From positions 1 through 63,937 of the forward strand of contig CAZICM010000052.1 in the NCBI GenBank assembly GCA_964537685.1: 63,937 nt of DNA. Direction: 5' to 3'. Numbering within the stretch: the first letter of the stretch is position 1; each line of letters opens with the position of its first letter. The notes under the pieces were generated by a model. That model was not told where the DNA came from, searched no databases, and worked only from the letters and a program-made list of their open reading frames with translations. The DNA is from CAZICM01 sp964537685 (GTDB lineage: Bacteria; Myxococcota_A; Polyangia; Polyangiales; Polyangiaceae). A program made the translations under genes and the position numbers. Of the stretch, positions 33,565 through 42,738 are shown in pieces.

Positions 33565-35235
33565 TCACTCGGCCTTGGGCTGATGCCTGTATAAAAAACT
33601 CTCGGTCTGGGTCAGCGCCACCAAAAGCTCTTTTACATTGCCGCCCGATGCCGCGAAGACAGCCTGCAAATCGGACATTGTGCACGCATCCTGTTCGCCC
33701 TCGGCGCGTCCGTAACCAAATCGGAACCATTGGGTCGCGACACACTGCCGCACTTCTTCGCTTTCGGCGAGCTTGTGCGCAAGCTCCACCGCACCGTCAA
33801 ATTCGCCGTTGATATCCGTGGTTTTAATCAGCTTCCCCCTCGCATCCACGGGTAGATCCTGATCGGTGTCGCGCCATACGCCAACGCCGTCGTAGTGCTC
33901 AAATCCAAAACCGATGGGATCCATCAATTGATGGCATCCAATGCATGCCTGGTTTTGAAAGTGTTCGATAAAGCGTTCGCGCGTCGTCGCGCCGGGCTTT
34001 ACTTCAGGCGGTTTGACGACGATATCGCTGGGAGGCGGCGGAAGCGTTTGGCACAAAAGCTTTTCGCGAACGAATTTTCCGCGGTGCACAGGCGACGATT
34101 GATCGGGTTTGGCATGGTAGGCAAGCAGGCTCGCGTGCGTGAGAAAACCCGCGCGCTGTTCAGGATTGAGCTCCACTTTTTCAAACGCGTCGCCCGACGG
34201 AATGCCTTCTGAAAGGCCGTAAAACGAGGCTAGATCGGCATTCATCATCGAGTAGGGCGCCGAGAACATGGTGCTCACATCGCCTTCGCCGTCGAACACG
34301 ACATGCTCTAAAAAGCTTTGCGTCTCGGCAATCCAGAGCGATCGCAGCCCGTCGTTGTAGTCGGGATAGACGTTTGGATCTTTTGCAACGTGCTCGACAT
34401 GCGCGAGCTCAAGCCATTGGGTGTGGAAGTTGTTGATGGCTTCGCGCGCCTTGGGATCGTCGAGCATGCGCCGGGCCTGCGTCGCGATTTGCTGCGGTGT
34501 CGATAGGCTTTGGCTATCGGCCGCTTCAAACAAAGCCTCGTCGGGCATCGTGTTCCACAAGAGATAGGAAAGCCTCGAGGCGATTTCATACGCATCGAGC
34601 TTCACCACATCGCGCTCGACCGGATCGGGCATGCCAAATTCGACGCGGTACAAAAAGTGCGGCGATTGAAGCGCGGCTTGAATCACCAGCGCAATGCCTT
34701 CGGCGTGGCTTTGGTAGGTGGTGCGGCCAAAGGTGTAGAGCTCGGTGAAGCGCTGTTTCTCTTCGGCTTTCAGTGGTCTTCGGTAGGCGCGCTTTCCAAA
34801 ATGCTCGATAAACATCGAGGCGCAGTTCTCTTCGCCTTGTACGGCGGCATCGCAATAAGGCATCAGCGCCTTTAAATTGAGTACGGCCTTCGCTGAAATC
34901 TTCTCGGCCGCCGACATCATCTGTTCGGCCAAAAGCTGCGTTACGCCCAGCGAAGTCGCTTGATTGTTAAAGCCGAGCGCCTGCTCCTCGACAACGAAAG
35001 AAGACGCAGGAGCGCTTGTTTCGCCGAGCAAATCGCGCACGGTGTTGTTGTACTCAAAGCGCGTCATCCGCCGGATCGGCGCTTCTCCGGGATGAATCAG
35101 CGAACAGTCCAGCGGCGCGGCTTTGTTCTCGGGAAGTGGTTCAAGCTCGCAGCCCGATATCAGAGCCGCCGAAACAGCGAGCGCGCACAATGCGGCTGTC
35201 CGCGCCGAACCCAGGAAATTTACTGCTCTTTTCAT
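33565..35235 (-). CDS. DUF1592-family (DUF1587/1595/1592/1588/1585) lipoprotein with CxxCH motif
   Basis: The start at 35235 is supported by AGGG six bases upstream. The 556-residue protein has a lipobox (ALISGC) and then the fixed module order of this family. DUF1587 has IRRMTRFEYNNTVRDLLG, and DUF1595 has FGKRAYRRPLKAEEKQRF. DUF1592 has LVIQAALQSPHFLYRVEFG and ASRLSYLLWNTMPDEALF, and DUF1588 has HRGKFVREKLLCQTLPPPP. A heme-type CIGCH with MDPIGFGFEHYD comes next, and DUF1585 (GEFDGAVELAHKLAESEEVRQC) closes the protein. Such proteins abound in planctomycetes and myxobacteria; they are exported and of unknown substrate. The usual DUF1552 partner gene is not adjacent here. Family assignment is firm, role unknown. 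Confidence 0.9.
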   Translation of the reverse strand: MKRAVNFLGSARTAALCALAVSAALISGCELEPLPENKAAPLDCSLIHPGEAPIRRMTRFEYNNTVRDLLGETSAPASSFVVEEQALGFNNQATSLGVTQLLAEQMMSAAEKISAKAVLNLKALMPYCDAAVQGEENCASMFIEHFGKRAYRRPLKAEEKQRFTELYTFGRTTYQSHAEGIALVIQAALQSPHFLYRVEFGMPDPVERDVVKLDAYEIASRLSYLLWNTMPDEALFEAADSQSLSTPQQIATQARRMLDDPKAREAINNFHTQWLELAHVEHVAKDPNVYPDYNDGLRSLWIAETQSFLEHVVFDGEGDVSTMFSAPYSMMNADLASFYGLSEGIPSGDAFEKVELNPEQRAGFLTHASLLAYHAKPDQSSPVHRGKFVREKLLCQTLPPPPSDIVVKPPEVKPGATTRERFIEHFQNQACIGCHQLMDPIGFGFEHYDGVGVWRDTDQDLPVDARGKLIKTTDINGEFDGAVELAHKLAESEEVRQCVATQWFRFGYGRAEGEQDACTMSDLQAVFAASGGNVKELLVALTQTESFLYRHQPKAE

Positions 35236-35428
35236 AAGCAACCCTGAAAGCTTGAACAGACTAGCGCGCTTTGAGGGCGCCCGTCACGCCATTATCTAAG
35301 CTTCCCTATCGTTCTTTTGTCGACCTCTGCCCCCAAGTCCGCTTAGGCTGCCGGGCGCGCGCTTCTTCATCTGTGCCGCGCGTGTGAAAACCCTTCGTTC
35401 AACGAATTTGAATCCACGGCGCCGCTGC

Positions 35429-36820
35429 ATGATCCACCGTTTAAAACCCCTGACCCAACGCCTGTCCGGCCCGCTTCTGACTTCCGCCGCGCTTGCGCTG
35501 AGCGGGCCAATTGCGCTGACTTCAGCGCTTTTGCTGCTGCCTTCCCATGCCCAGGCCGCAGATGCCAAGCCTATCGCGGTGTATGTCGAAGGACCGGATT
35601 CCGACGATATTCGAAGTGAACTTGTGGATATTGTGCCCAAAGGTCTGAGCGTTCTCGATGAAAGCACCTTTAGCGAGGCGCTCAAGAAACAGGGTCAAAA
35701 AGGGCAAATGGGCAATGCGATGGCCATTGCGAAACAGCGCACAAAGCTGGTCCCGCGCATTCGAAAGGCCGTCGAGAATGCGGGTGCGCAGGGGGCGATT
35801 ATCGCGCGGGTGCGCAAGACCCGTTCTGGAGGGCGCGAGCTGTGGGTGCTGTGGATTTCGCCGACGTCGGACGATGTTGAGGTTGACAAGGCGATAGCGC
35901 TCGATGGAAGCGCGGACGATCATAAGAGTGCGTTTAAGAGCGAGCTGGATTCGATACTCAAGCCGCTTGCGCCGAGTGGAAGCGAGTCTTCGGGCAGCGC
36001 ATCGGGCGGCGACAAAGAAGCTCCGGACGAGGGTAGCGGCGGCGCGGGAGACGAAAAAAACGAACCCGAGGAAGGCTCGGCGAGCACCCGAGTCGCCAAC
36101 GAAGTCAACACGGCGATTGTCACCGCATCCTTGAGTTATCAGAGCGCCGGACGCTTTTTCTCTTACAGCGATGGACTAAGCTCCAATCTCCGGCCCTACG
36201 ATGTATTTGGCCCGCCCATGGTGAATGCGGAGCTGGAGTTTTATCCAGGCGCTATCGCCGACATAAAAGTCGCGCGGGATATTGGTCTTTGGGGCACATT
36301 TTCGATGGCCTTCGCCCTGGATTCGGCGACGGAAGGCGGCGAACCCGTAGGGACTTCGTTTTACCGCGCGGGGGGCGGACTTCGGGGCCGCATTCGCTTT
36401 GGCGATGAACCTGCAAGCGCGACGCTCGGTATTTCGGCGGGCTTTACCCTGCTCAATTTCACCTTTGACGCGGCCGAACCTCTGGCCTCCGAAATTCCGT
36501 CGGCCTCGTATAAGCTGATTCAGGGAGGGCTGGATATCCGCATCCCTGCAGGCCCGATTCGTTTGATGTTTGGAGGCAACTTTCTGTATCCACTTTCGGG
36601 CGGGGCCGTATACGAGCGGCAGCGGGATGCCAGCGTGCTGGGCATTGAAGCGAAGGGCGGCGTGGGCATTCCTTTGGCGACGGGCTTTGAACTTCGCTTA
36701 ACCGGCGAATACACCCGATTCTTCTCTGCCTTCAAGCCTGTTGTCGGCGACGCCTATGTGGCGGGCGGAGCGTTGGATCAATTCGTTTGGATTCGGATTG
36801 GAGCCGCATATGCGTACTAG
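35429..36820 (+). CDS. Exported outer-membrane beta-barrel candidate with soluble N-domain
   Basis: The ATG at 35429 (MIHRLKPL) gives 463 residues; a GTG at 35384 would add 15. A signal peptide ends near SHAQAADA. Residues about 45-190 form a small alpha/beta domain (IAVYVEGPDSDDIRSELVDIVP, AGAQGAIIARVRKTRSGGRELWVLW), then an acidic Ser/Gly/Glu-rich linker (GSESSGSASGGDKEAPDEG). The C-terminal 230 residues alternate polar and aromatic/hydrophobic residues in strand-like runs and finish with an aromatic (RIGAAYAY), as in outer-membrane barrels. Similar proteins are widespread in myxobacteria, with no known function. The following gene overlaps its stop by 11 bases. Confidence 0.7.
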   Translation: MIHRLKPLTQRLSGPLLTSAALALSGPIALTSALLLLPSHAQAADAKPIAVYVEGPDSDDIRSELVDIVPKGLSVLDESTFSEALKKQGQKGQMGNAMAIAKQRTKLVPRIRKAVENAGAQGAIIARVRKTRSGGRELWVLWISPTSDDVEVDKAIALDGSADDHKSAFKSELDSILKPLAPSGSESSGSASGGDKEAPDEGSGGAGDEKNEPEEGSASTRVANEVNTAIVTASLSYQSAGRFFSYSDGLSSNLRPYDVFGPPMVNAELEFYPGAIADIKVARDIGLWGTFSMAFALDSATEGGEPVGTSFYRAGGGLRGRIRFGDEPASATLGISAGFTLLNFTFDAAEPLASEIPSASYKLIQGGLDIRIPAGPIRLMFGGNFLYPLSGGAVYERQRDASVLGIEAKGGVGIPLATGFELRLTGEYTRFFSAFKPVVGDAYVAGGALDQFVWIRIGAAYAY

Positions 36821-37313
36821 ATTTCAGTTTATCCTGCTCGCATCGGCGTTGGGTACTTCGATTGCGCTGCTTTCCGCGGGCTGTCCTGGCACCCTGGAAA
36901 ACAAAGAAGCCTTCCTGGCAGGTTCGGGGAATTGCCCTGATATGCCCGCTTTCCTCGCCGACAAATGCGGAACGGCCAATTGCCATAGCGGCGCGGCTCC
37001 CGCGGCAATGTTAGATCTAAAATCCCCCGGTGTAGAGGCTCGCGTCGCGGACAAACCAGGCGCCCAATGTGTCGGAAAACTCGCCAATACCAGCGATCCA
37101 GAGAATAGCCTTTTATATACAAAGCTCTTGGACCCGCCCGGATGTGGCCTACGCATGCCCATAGGAGCGCCCTTAAGCGCCGAAGAGAGTTTTTGTGTGG
37201 CGCAGTGGATTGAGACGCTGACTCCCGGCATGGGAACAGGCGGCGCAGGTGGCATGAGCGGTACGGGTGGTGCAGGCGGAGCGGGCGGCATGGGCGGAGC
37301 GGGCGGCAACTAA
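36810..37313 (+). CDS. Small lipoprotein with heme-like Cys-His motif and Gly-rich tail
   Basis: The 167-residue product starts at the ATG at 36810, overlapping the preceding gene by 11 bases, so it is translationally coupled. A lipobox-like LLSAGC ends the signal. The mature part includes DKCGTANCHSG, where a Cys, four residues and Cys-His look like an atypical c-type heme site, plus PGCGLRMPIGAPLSAEESFCVAQWIE, a layout common in cytochrome-like domains (a distal Met in RMP). The last 30 residues are GTGGAGG repeats, a surface linker found in many myxobacterial lipoproteins. It probably lies in the periplasm or outer membrane; heme binding is uncertain because CxxCH is not matched exactly. 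Confidence 0.7.
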   Translation: MRTRFQFILLASALGTSIALLSAGCPGTLENKEAFLAGSGNCPDMPAFLADKCGTANCHSGAAPAAMLDLKSPGVEARVADKPGAQCVGKLANTSDPENSLLYTKLLDPPGCGLRMPIGAPLSAEESFCVAQWIETLTPGMGTGGAGGMSGTGGAGGAGGMGGAGGN

Positions 37314-37358
37314 GGCAATATCCATGGTCCAGCGCCGGCGTTTATACAGGCTTTAGCG

Positions 37359-39782
37359 GTGGGCGCGCGTTCCTACTGGTTATCCGTCGTCGCCGTTGCC
37401 TATGCGTGTTTCGCCTCGCTGCAAAGCTCAAAGGGGCATGGCCTTGGGCTTTTGTTGTTGCTCCTTCTTCCCCTCGCCCTTCTCTTGGTGTGGCGGGCAA
37501 CGGCCACCAAACCCGAGCTGTTTGCCGGCCGGGCCGCCCCAACCGAGGCTTCCGCGCATCAAAACGACGATGAACTTGCCGCATCCGCCGCCAGAACGGT
37601 CGCGGTAGGGGCAAGCATTTTTATCGCCGCTCAGAGCGGACCCAATACCTCATGGCTGAATACCCTCTCCAATGTGGGCGTGGCACTTGCATCCATGGCG
37701 GCTCTCGTCGCCCTGGCCCGCCTTCCCGCGCCCGGAGGATTGTTATCTCCACCCGAAGAATCCCGGAGGCTTGATGCGGCAGCCTTTGCATCCCTGTTCT
37801 GGACCATTGCAATCGCCCTTCCCCTCGCCAAAGCCGCCCTTCCCGAGCGCACGGCCGATTTTTCTCTTGTCTATGTAGATTATGCCACCACAGCGGCGGG
37901 ATTGAGTTCGATGGGGCTTCTCATGGTTTCCCTCCTTCGGCTGAGATCGTCCCGGCGGCTTGAATTGGGCACGGGAGATCGCATTGCGGCCGCGCTATGG
38001 CTCACCCTTACGGTCTTGCTGATTTTTGTTTTTGCCTCCGCCGCCCAGGCTGCTTCCCCCGAAAGACTGGTGCTTCTCACTTGCGTGCTATCGGCGATTG
38101 CCGTCGCCTATACGGTAAAAAGCCAAGAAGCCAAGGCTCTTTCCAAAATCCTGGCCGTCACGCTGGCGCTCGTGATTCCCGCGGCCCCCATAGCGCTTTT
38201 CGCGGTCTATATCGCCTTTAGCGCGCCTGGCCGGGCCGCCTTGGTGGCTCTGCTCTGCTGTATTGCCTGCGCACTCTTGGGCCTGGCCGCACCCCTGATC
38301 GCCCGCCGTTTTGCCTCCGAACGAACCCGCTGGGAGCAAGCTCTGGACGCAGCCATGAATGCGGCCCTTAATCCCGATCCTGAAGTGGCCCTGGAAAGCG
38401 CGCTGGCCAAGCTTCAATCCCTTTCGGGCCCCAAAGCACTGCTTTCGGCGCCAAAAACAAGCGCAGACATCGGAAGCCCCGAGGCGGCCATGCATCGGCC
38501 TGCGGGTCCAGTTTTATACAGCCTATCTCCCCCGCAATTAATGGCGGTGGATAGAGCGGGATATTTACACACCGAACGCTGCGAAGTTCCCATGCGCCTG
38601 ATTGAATTGGCCGATGCCGAACCCGAGCGCATCTTTAGGGTAGATATTGCGGATACTGTTTCCGTTCGCATGCCCCATGTACGCCCCCTCGCAACATGGC
38701 TAAAAGAACGTCATTTTGGCGCGGCAGCGGTTATTCGCGATCCGGTTTCAGGTCCCATTGGGCTTCTCGCACTTCCCGAACGCCGTGGTTATTCGGCCCG
38801 GATGACGCTGGACGAAGCCCGCCGCATTCGGCTTCTGGCCGACCGGCTGGGGGCGGTCTTGGGGGTATCATCGATGCTCGCGCGTTCCCGGGCCAGAGAG
38901 CATGCGGCGCAACATGAAGCCCAGGCACTTCAAGCGGAAGTTGCGCGCAAAGATGCGATTCAAAAAGAGAGCGCCGATCGTTTCCAAGCATTGGCCCGGC
39001 TCTTGGAGCGCCCCATTCGTTCATCTGCATATGCTCCCGCTTCCCGGGAAGCGATATCCAGATTGGAGAACCTCGCCCAAGGCAGCAAACCAATTACCCT
39101 CATCACTCCCCCGGGCGTCGATCCCTTACCGTGGATAGCCCTAACGCATTTGGCCTCCCCAAGAAACGAAGGATACCTGATTGTGATGGATGGCGCCGAT
39201 CCTGAGCTTCATAAACTGGAGCGCTTCCGGGATCCGCTATATTCTCCGATAAAGATCGCCTCGGGCGGAACGCTGGCCATTTTGGACGCGCAGCTTCTGC
39301 CCAATGAAATCCAGCATCTTATTGGGCTATCAACGGCCAATGATTTTAATTTTCTGATTAGCCTGCCTCATAGCCCGGATGTACTCCTGGCGGCGGGAAC
39401 GCTCAATGAACATTTTGCCAACAAGCTGGAAGAAGGCTCGCTTTCGCTGCCCACGCTGGAAGCGCGCGCTGAAGACATGAGAGCGCTGTGTGCCGAGCAT
39501 TTGATACGCATAGGAACCCGGCTCCGCGGAAAGCCTTATGGGCTGGATATCAAAGCCCTTGCCTTGCTACAGGAATACGACTGGCCGGGAAACGATACCG
39601 AGTTATCTTCGGTTCTTTTGCGGGCGGCGCTTCAATGTTCCGGCGATGTGATAGGGATTTCTGATTTGCAGGCCATTGGCTTTAAGGGAGGGTCAGCGCT
39701 GGCATCGTCTATATCAGGCCATGACCATGAGCGTTTCAGCGAAGCCCCAAAGCGAAGCAATAAGAAACGCCAAAAAGTATGA
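37359..39782 (+). CDS. Membrane sensor with GAF-like domain and catalytically dead sigma54-AAA domain
   Basis: The 807-residue product starts at a GTG. Residues 1-315 hold about nine hydrophobic helices. A helical linker and a GAF-like region (about 380-500, ending RIRLLADRLGAVLGVSSML) follow, then a coiled segment. Residues 540-780 have the layout of a sigma54 enhancer-binding AAA domain: ASGGTLAILDAQLLPNEIQHLI resembles the Walker B/sensor part, LPTLEARAEDMRALCAEHL the LPPLRER.eDI motif, and LQEYDWPGNDTELSSVL the WPGN-EL motif. However, the Walker A position reads TPPGVDPLPW, lacking the Lys, and no GAFTGA loop exists. There is no C-terminal DNA-binding helix-turn-helix. It is therefore likely a non-ATPase signalling scaffold, perhaps a titrating partner of a real activator. 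The VanZ gene overlaps its stop. Confidence 0.75.
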   Translation: MGARSYWLSVVAVAYACFASLQSSKGHGLGLLLLLLLPLALLLVWRATATKPELFAGRAAPTEASAHQNDDELAASAARTVAVGASIFIAAQSGPNTSWLNTLSNVGVALASMAALVALARLPAPGGLLSPPEESRRLDAAAFASLFWTIAIALPLAKAALPERTADFSLVYVDYATTAAGLSSMGLLMVSLLRLRSSRRLELGTGDRIAAALWLTLTVLLIFVFASAAQAASPERLVLLTCVLSAIAVAYTVKSQEAKALSKILAVTLALVIPAAPIALFAVYIAFSAPGRAALVALLCCIACALLGLAAPLIARRFASERTRWEQALDAAMNAALNPDPEVALESALAKLQSLSGPKALLSAPKTSADIGSPEAAMHRPAGPVLYSLSPPQLMAVDRAGYLHTERCEVPMRLIELADAEPERIFRVDIADTVSVRMPHVRPLATWLKERHFGAAAVIRDPVSGPIGLLALPERRGYSARMTLDEARRIRLLADRLGAVLGVSSMLARSRAREHAAQHEAQALQAEVARKDAIQKESADRFQALARLLERPIRSSAYAPASREAISRLENLAQGSKPITLITPPGVDPLPWIALTHLASPRNEGYLIVMDGADPELHKLERFRDPLYSPIKIASGGTLAILDAQLLPNEIQHLIGLSTANDFNFLISLPHSPDVLLAAGTLNEHFANKLEEGSLSLPTLEARAEDMRALCAEHLIRIGTRLRGKPYGLDIKALALLQEYDWPGNDTELSSVLLRAALQCSGDVIGISDLQAIGFKGGSALASSISGHDHERFSEAPKRSNKKRQKV

Positions 39783-40156
39783 ACCGGAAGCGATTTTGGA
39801 AAGCGGCATTCATTGCCTATCTTATCATTATCGGCCTGATAAGCACCGGAGCGTATCTCCGTAAAATTCCCACGCATATCAACGCCCTGCCTTATTTCGA
39901 TAAAGCGGCTCACTTCCTGCTCTTGGGATGTGCCTCGTATTTAAGCCATCGCGCGCTATCCGGCCGCACACTAACCCGCTATGCTCTTCCGCTTGGGCCT
40001 CTTATCATCGGCGCGGTATCCGTCATCGACGAATGCAGTCAGGCTTTCGTTCCCTGGCGCTCCTTCAGCCTAGGCGATATGGCTTGCAATCTCGGCGGCG
40101 TGCTCGTCCTTGGATGGCTCGCCGTGCGGGATGAACGGTTGGCCGGACTCAAATGA
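39779..40156 (+). CDS. VanZ-like membrane protein
   Basis: The ATG overlaps the previous stop (ATGA), so the two are translationally coupled. The 125-residue protein has four hydrophobic segments: AAFIAYLIIIGLISTG, AAHFLLLGCASYLSH, YALPLGPLIIGAVSVIDE and DMACNLGGVLVLGWLA. It carries the VanZ-type motifs FDKAAHF, DECSQAFVPWRSFSLGDMACNLGG. VanZ family members are small inner-membrane proteins, some linked to teicoplanin resistance, most of unknown role. In this organism a role in resistance cannot be inferred; the context (a membrane signalling protein) suggests an accessory envelope function. Confidence 0.85.
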   Translation: MNRKRFWKAAFIAYLIIIGLISTGAYLRKIPTHINALPYFDKAAHFLLLGCASYLSHRALSGRTLTRYALPLGPLIIGAVSVIDECSQAFVPWRSFSLGDMACNLGGVLVLGWLAVRDERLAGLK

Positions 40157-40224
40157 CTTGCCTCGGCTCGAACAAAAACCTATAATCGATTTATTGCTGC
40201 CCCGCCGCGTCCGGAGTTTATAAC

Positions 40225-42084
40225 ATGATGAGCACCAAGGCGATTGAAGTTTTTCTGTCGTATGCCCATAGTGATAGCGAACTGCGCGATGAGCTCATCA
40301 AACATCTGGGCCTTCTTCAGCATCAGGGAGTCATCAAGGCGTGGCACGATAGAAATATCGACGCAGGCACCGACTGGAAAGAAGCCATTCATAGCCATCT
40401 CGATCAGGCGGGTATCATACTTCTACTGGTCAGCGCCGATTTTTTGGCTTCGGATTATTGCTATGAGCTCGAACTAAAGAAAGCCATGAGCCGCCATGAA
40501 GCGGGCCTTTCCCATGTGATTCCTATTATCTTAAGGGCCGTGGATTGGCAAAGCTCTTTATTTGGTAAACTAAAGGCGCTTCCCTCCGATGGAAAGCCCA
40601 TAACAAGCTGGCGCAACCGGGATGAGGCCCTGGCCAATGTCGCCGAAGGAATCCGCAGCCTGGCCGAGCGGCTAAGAGCTTTGCCTCCGCCCAAAGGCGA
40701 TGCATTGCATAGCAAGCCGGAAAAGGCCGACGCTGATGACGACGCACCGCTGAGCAGCCTTCCTAAAACCCCTGCTCAAGCTTTAAACGAAGTCATCACG
40801 CATCTTAACAAGGTATTGGAAGGCCGATACCGCGCGATAGAGCTTGTAGGCCGGGGAGATTCCGCGCTTGTTTTTCGCGGGCAAGATTTGGTCTTGGATC
40901 GCCAAGTCGCCATCAAAGTGCTCGACCCTTATAAAGCGGCTCATGATGAAGCCATACGCAAGCGTTTTGATATGGAGATGAAGCTGGTTTCCGATCTGAA
41001 GCACCGTAATATCGTTGCCGTGTACACGGGCTGCCAAGATCCTCCGACTCCGTATTTGATTATGGAGTATGTTCACGGGGTGCGGCTGGATATGCTGATT
41101 GCCCGGCTGGGTATACAGCCTTTAAGAAAAGTCCGTGACTTTATGATTCAAATCGGCAGTGCTCTTAATTTTGCCCATCAAAAAGGGCATATCCATCATT
41201 ATCTAAATCCGGCCAATATCCTGGTCGATCGGGACGGGCAGCCGGTGATTTCACCTTTTCGCATGGCGAGCGGCCACGATTCTGCGCATCAGGATCGGAA
41301 CTTGCTATCGCTCGATGAAATTAAATATCAAAGCCCCGAGCAATACCAATATGAAGATACCGAAAGCGAAATCAGCGAAGCCTCCGATCAGTATTCGCTG
41401 GGGCTTATTGCGTATGAGATGCTGATTGGCCACCCTGTCATTGCCGGCAGTACGTTTGGAGCCATCCGCAAGGAAAAAGAACTCTTTATGAAGTCGACTC
41501 CGGCCTTGGAGAAGAGCAGGCTTGAAATTCCCCCGGCTTTTGCTGCGGTGATCATGAGAATGCTCAGTGTGCGGCCCAAAGATCGATGGGCCCATTTAGA
41601 CGATGCCTGTGAAGCGCTGCGGGACTGCAATCTAGATGGGAAACTTCGTAAAAACTCAATAAAATACGCGGCGATGCTCGATGCGATGAGGAGTTTTGAA
41701 CGCTGCCGCAAGTCGCCGACTTTTTTTGAGGATTTTTATGGAAGGTTTTTTGAAATGCATCCCGGAAGCCGGGGGAAATTTCCTATACGGCTTGAGGATC
41801 AATACTATTTATTGAGGGAAGCCTTGGATTTGATACTGCAATTTCCCTCGGAATCGGCTTTGGAGCCGACGATTTTAAGCAAGGTCGCGGAGACCCACGG
41901 CTCTCGGGGGATAGATGCAATTCTGTATGATTCGTTTACCGAGACGCTGATGAATACGGTGAAAAAACACGATCCTCGATGCAAGAGCGAAGGGGCCGCC
42001 CAAGAGGTGCTTGGCGCGTGGAAGCTAACGATTGCCCCCGCGCTGGAGTATTTAAAGGCAAGTGCCCATTTGGCCGAAGGGTAA
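40225..42084 (+). CDS. TIR - pseudokinase - globin fusion protein
   Basis: Three domains are visible in 619 residues. Residues 5-150 are a TIR domain (IEVFLSYAHSDSELRDEL, VIKAWHDRNIDAGTDW, IILLLVSADFLASDYCYELE), with the putative NADase Glu at 81. Residues 200-470 are a Ser/Thr kinase fold: glycine loop GRGDSALVF and Lys231 (VAIK) are kept. The catalytic HRD is HHY (324-326) and the DFG is replaced by SPF (343-345), so phosphotransfer should be lost although Asn331 remains. Residues 480-612 match a bacterial globin: FYGRFFEMHPG with Phe519, DQYYLL (distal Gln526), ETHGSRGI (proximal His558), and EVLGAWKLTIAPALEYL. GGAG stands eight bases before the start. A sensor (globin) controlling a TIR effector through a pseudokinase hinge is the attractive reading (inference). 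Confidence 0.82.
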   Translation: MMSTKAIEVFLSYAHSDSELRDELIKHLGLLQHQGVIKAWHDRNIDAGTDWKEAIHSHLDQAGIILLLVSADFLASDYCYELELKKAMSRHEAGLSHVIPIILRAVDWQSSLFGKLKALPSDGKPITSWRNRDEALANVAEGIRSLAERLRALPPPKGDALHSKPEKADADDDAPLSSLPKTPAQALNEVITHLNKVLEGRYRAIELVGRGDSALVFRGQDLVLDRQVAIKVLDPYKAAHDEAIRKRFDMEMKLVSDLKHRNIVAVYTGCQDPPTPYLIMEYVHGVRLDMLIARLGIQPLRKVRDFMIQIGSALNFAHQKGHIHHYLNPANILVDRDGQPVISPFRMASGHDSAHQDRNLLSLDEIKYQSPEQYQYEDTESEISEASDQYSLGLIAYEMLIGHPVIAGSTFGAIRKEKELFMKSTPALEKSRLEIPPAFAAVIMRMLSVRPKDRWAHLDDACEALRDCNLDGKLRKNSIKYAAMLDAMRSFERCRKSPTFFEDFYGRFFEMHPGSRGKFPIRLEDQYYLLREALDLILQFPSESALEPTILSKVAETHGSRGIDAILYDSFTETLMNTVKKHDPRCKSEGAAQEVLGAWKLTIAPALEYLKASAHLAEG

Positions 42085-42129
42085 TTTCAAGGGTTATTCC
42101 TCAACTCATAGACTATATCCAATAAGCTT

Positions 42130-42738
42130 ATGCCACCTTCTATCCAGATTCCAGGTCTTTTCTACTTCCTCGTCGATGGCCAAGCCTTAAACGCCGAACA
42201 ACTCGCTCCCCTTTTGGCTCTTCTTCCCCCCGAACGCATTGTGACATCATCCGCCCGAAACGGTGAGGCTTATGATTCCACCCGATGGCCCCTCGCCCGC
42301 GATGCCATGCTCGCCGGTCTTGCCGCGAGACGCTTTCGCATTCCAGAACTCGATGCCACCGTCGATGCACTGGAGGCCGCTTTTGGTCAATCCGACACCC
42401 TTCGCGCCATGGCCCGGAAGGCCAGCGCCCGCGCCTTTGCCGCCATGGGTGCCGATGCTTCGGCCTTTATTTCTCTTCGTTCCGATGCGACTGCTGAAGA
42501 TCTGGCCGTCTTTAACGAGAGCGAGCCTCGCTGGCCCATAGACCTCGCCTCTCTCGCAGAAGCCGTCTCTTTTGCCTATTATCTAGCGTCGGATGGCTTG
42601 TACGCCTATCATGCCCACCGGGGTATACCAGGCCCAAGCGCAGAGCCCGCATCGAGAGTCGTACATGAAGCCTTAAAGCGGGGTTGTTTAAGTGTTTCAG
42701 AACTTGTCAACGCAGCTATCACTCTGGTGGACCCATGA
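42130..42738 (+). CDS. Unknown protein, next to the TIR-pseudokinase-globin gene
   Basis: A 202-residue protein of unrecognised family, 45 bases after the fusion gene and on the same strand. It is soluble, helical and rich in Ala, Leu and Arg, with no signal peptide. Notable segments are GLFYFLVDGQALNAEQLAPLLALLPPERI at the N-terminus and the helical AMARKASARAFAAMGADASAF. The stop codon overlaps the start of the next gene (ATGA). Proximity suggests co-transcription with the fusion gene, possibly as a regulator or substrate, but nothing in the sequence indicates a function. Confidence 0.6.
   Translation: MPPSIQIPGLFYFLVDGQALNAEQLAPLLALLPPERIVTSSARNGEAYDSTRWPLARDAMLAGLAARRFRIPELDATVDALEAAFGQSDTLRAMARKASARAFAAMGADASAFISLRSDATAEDLAVFNESEPRWPIDLASLAEAVSFAYYLASDGLYAYHAHRGIPGPSAEPASRVVHEALKRGCLSVSELVNAAITLVDP

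Noticed and set aside
40425..41700. TIR fusion protein annotated as an active Ser/Thr kinase
   Set aside because: The HRD Asp and the DFG Asp are both replaced, so phosphotransfer activity is not expected.
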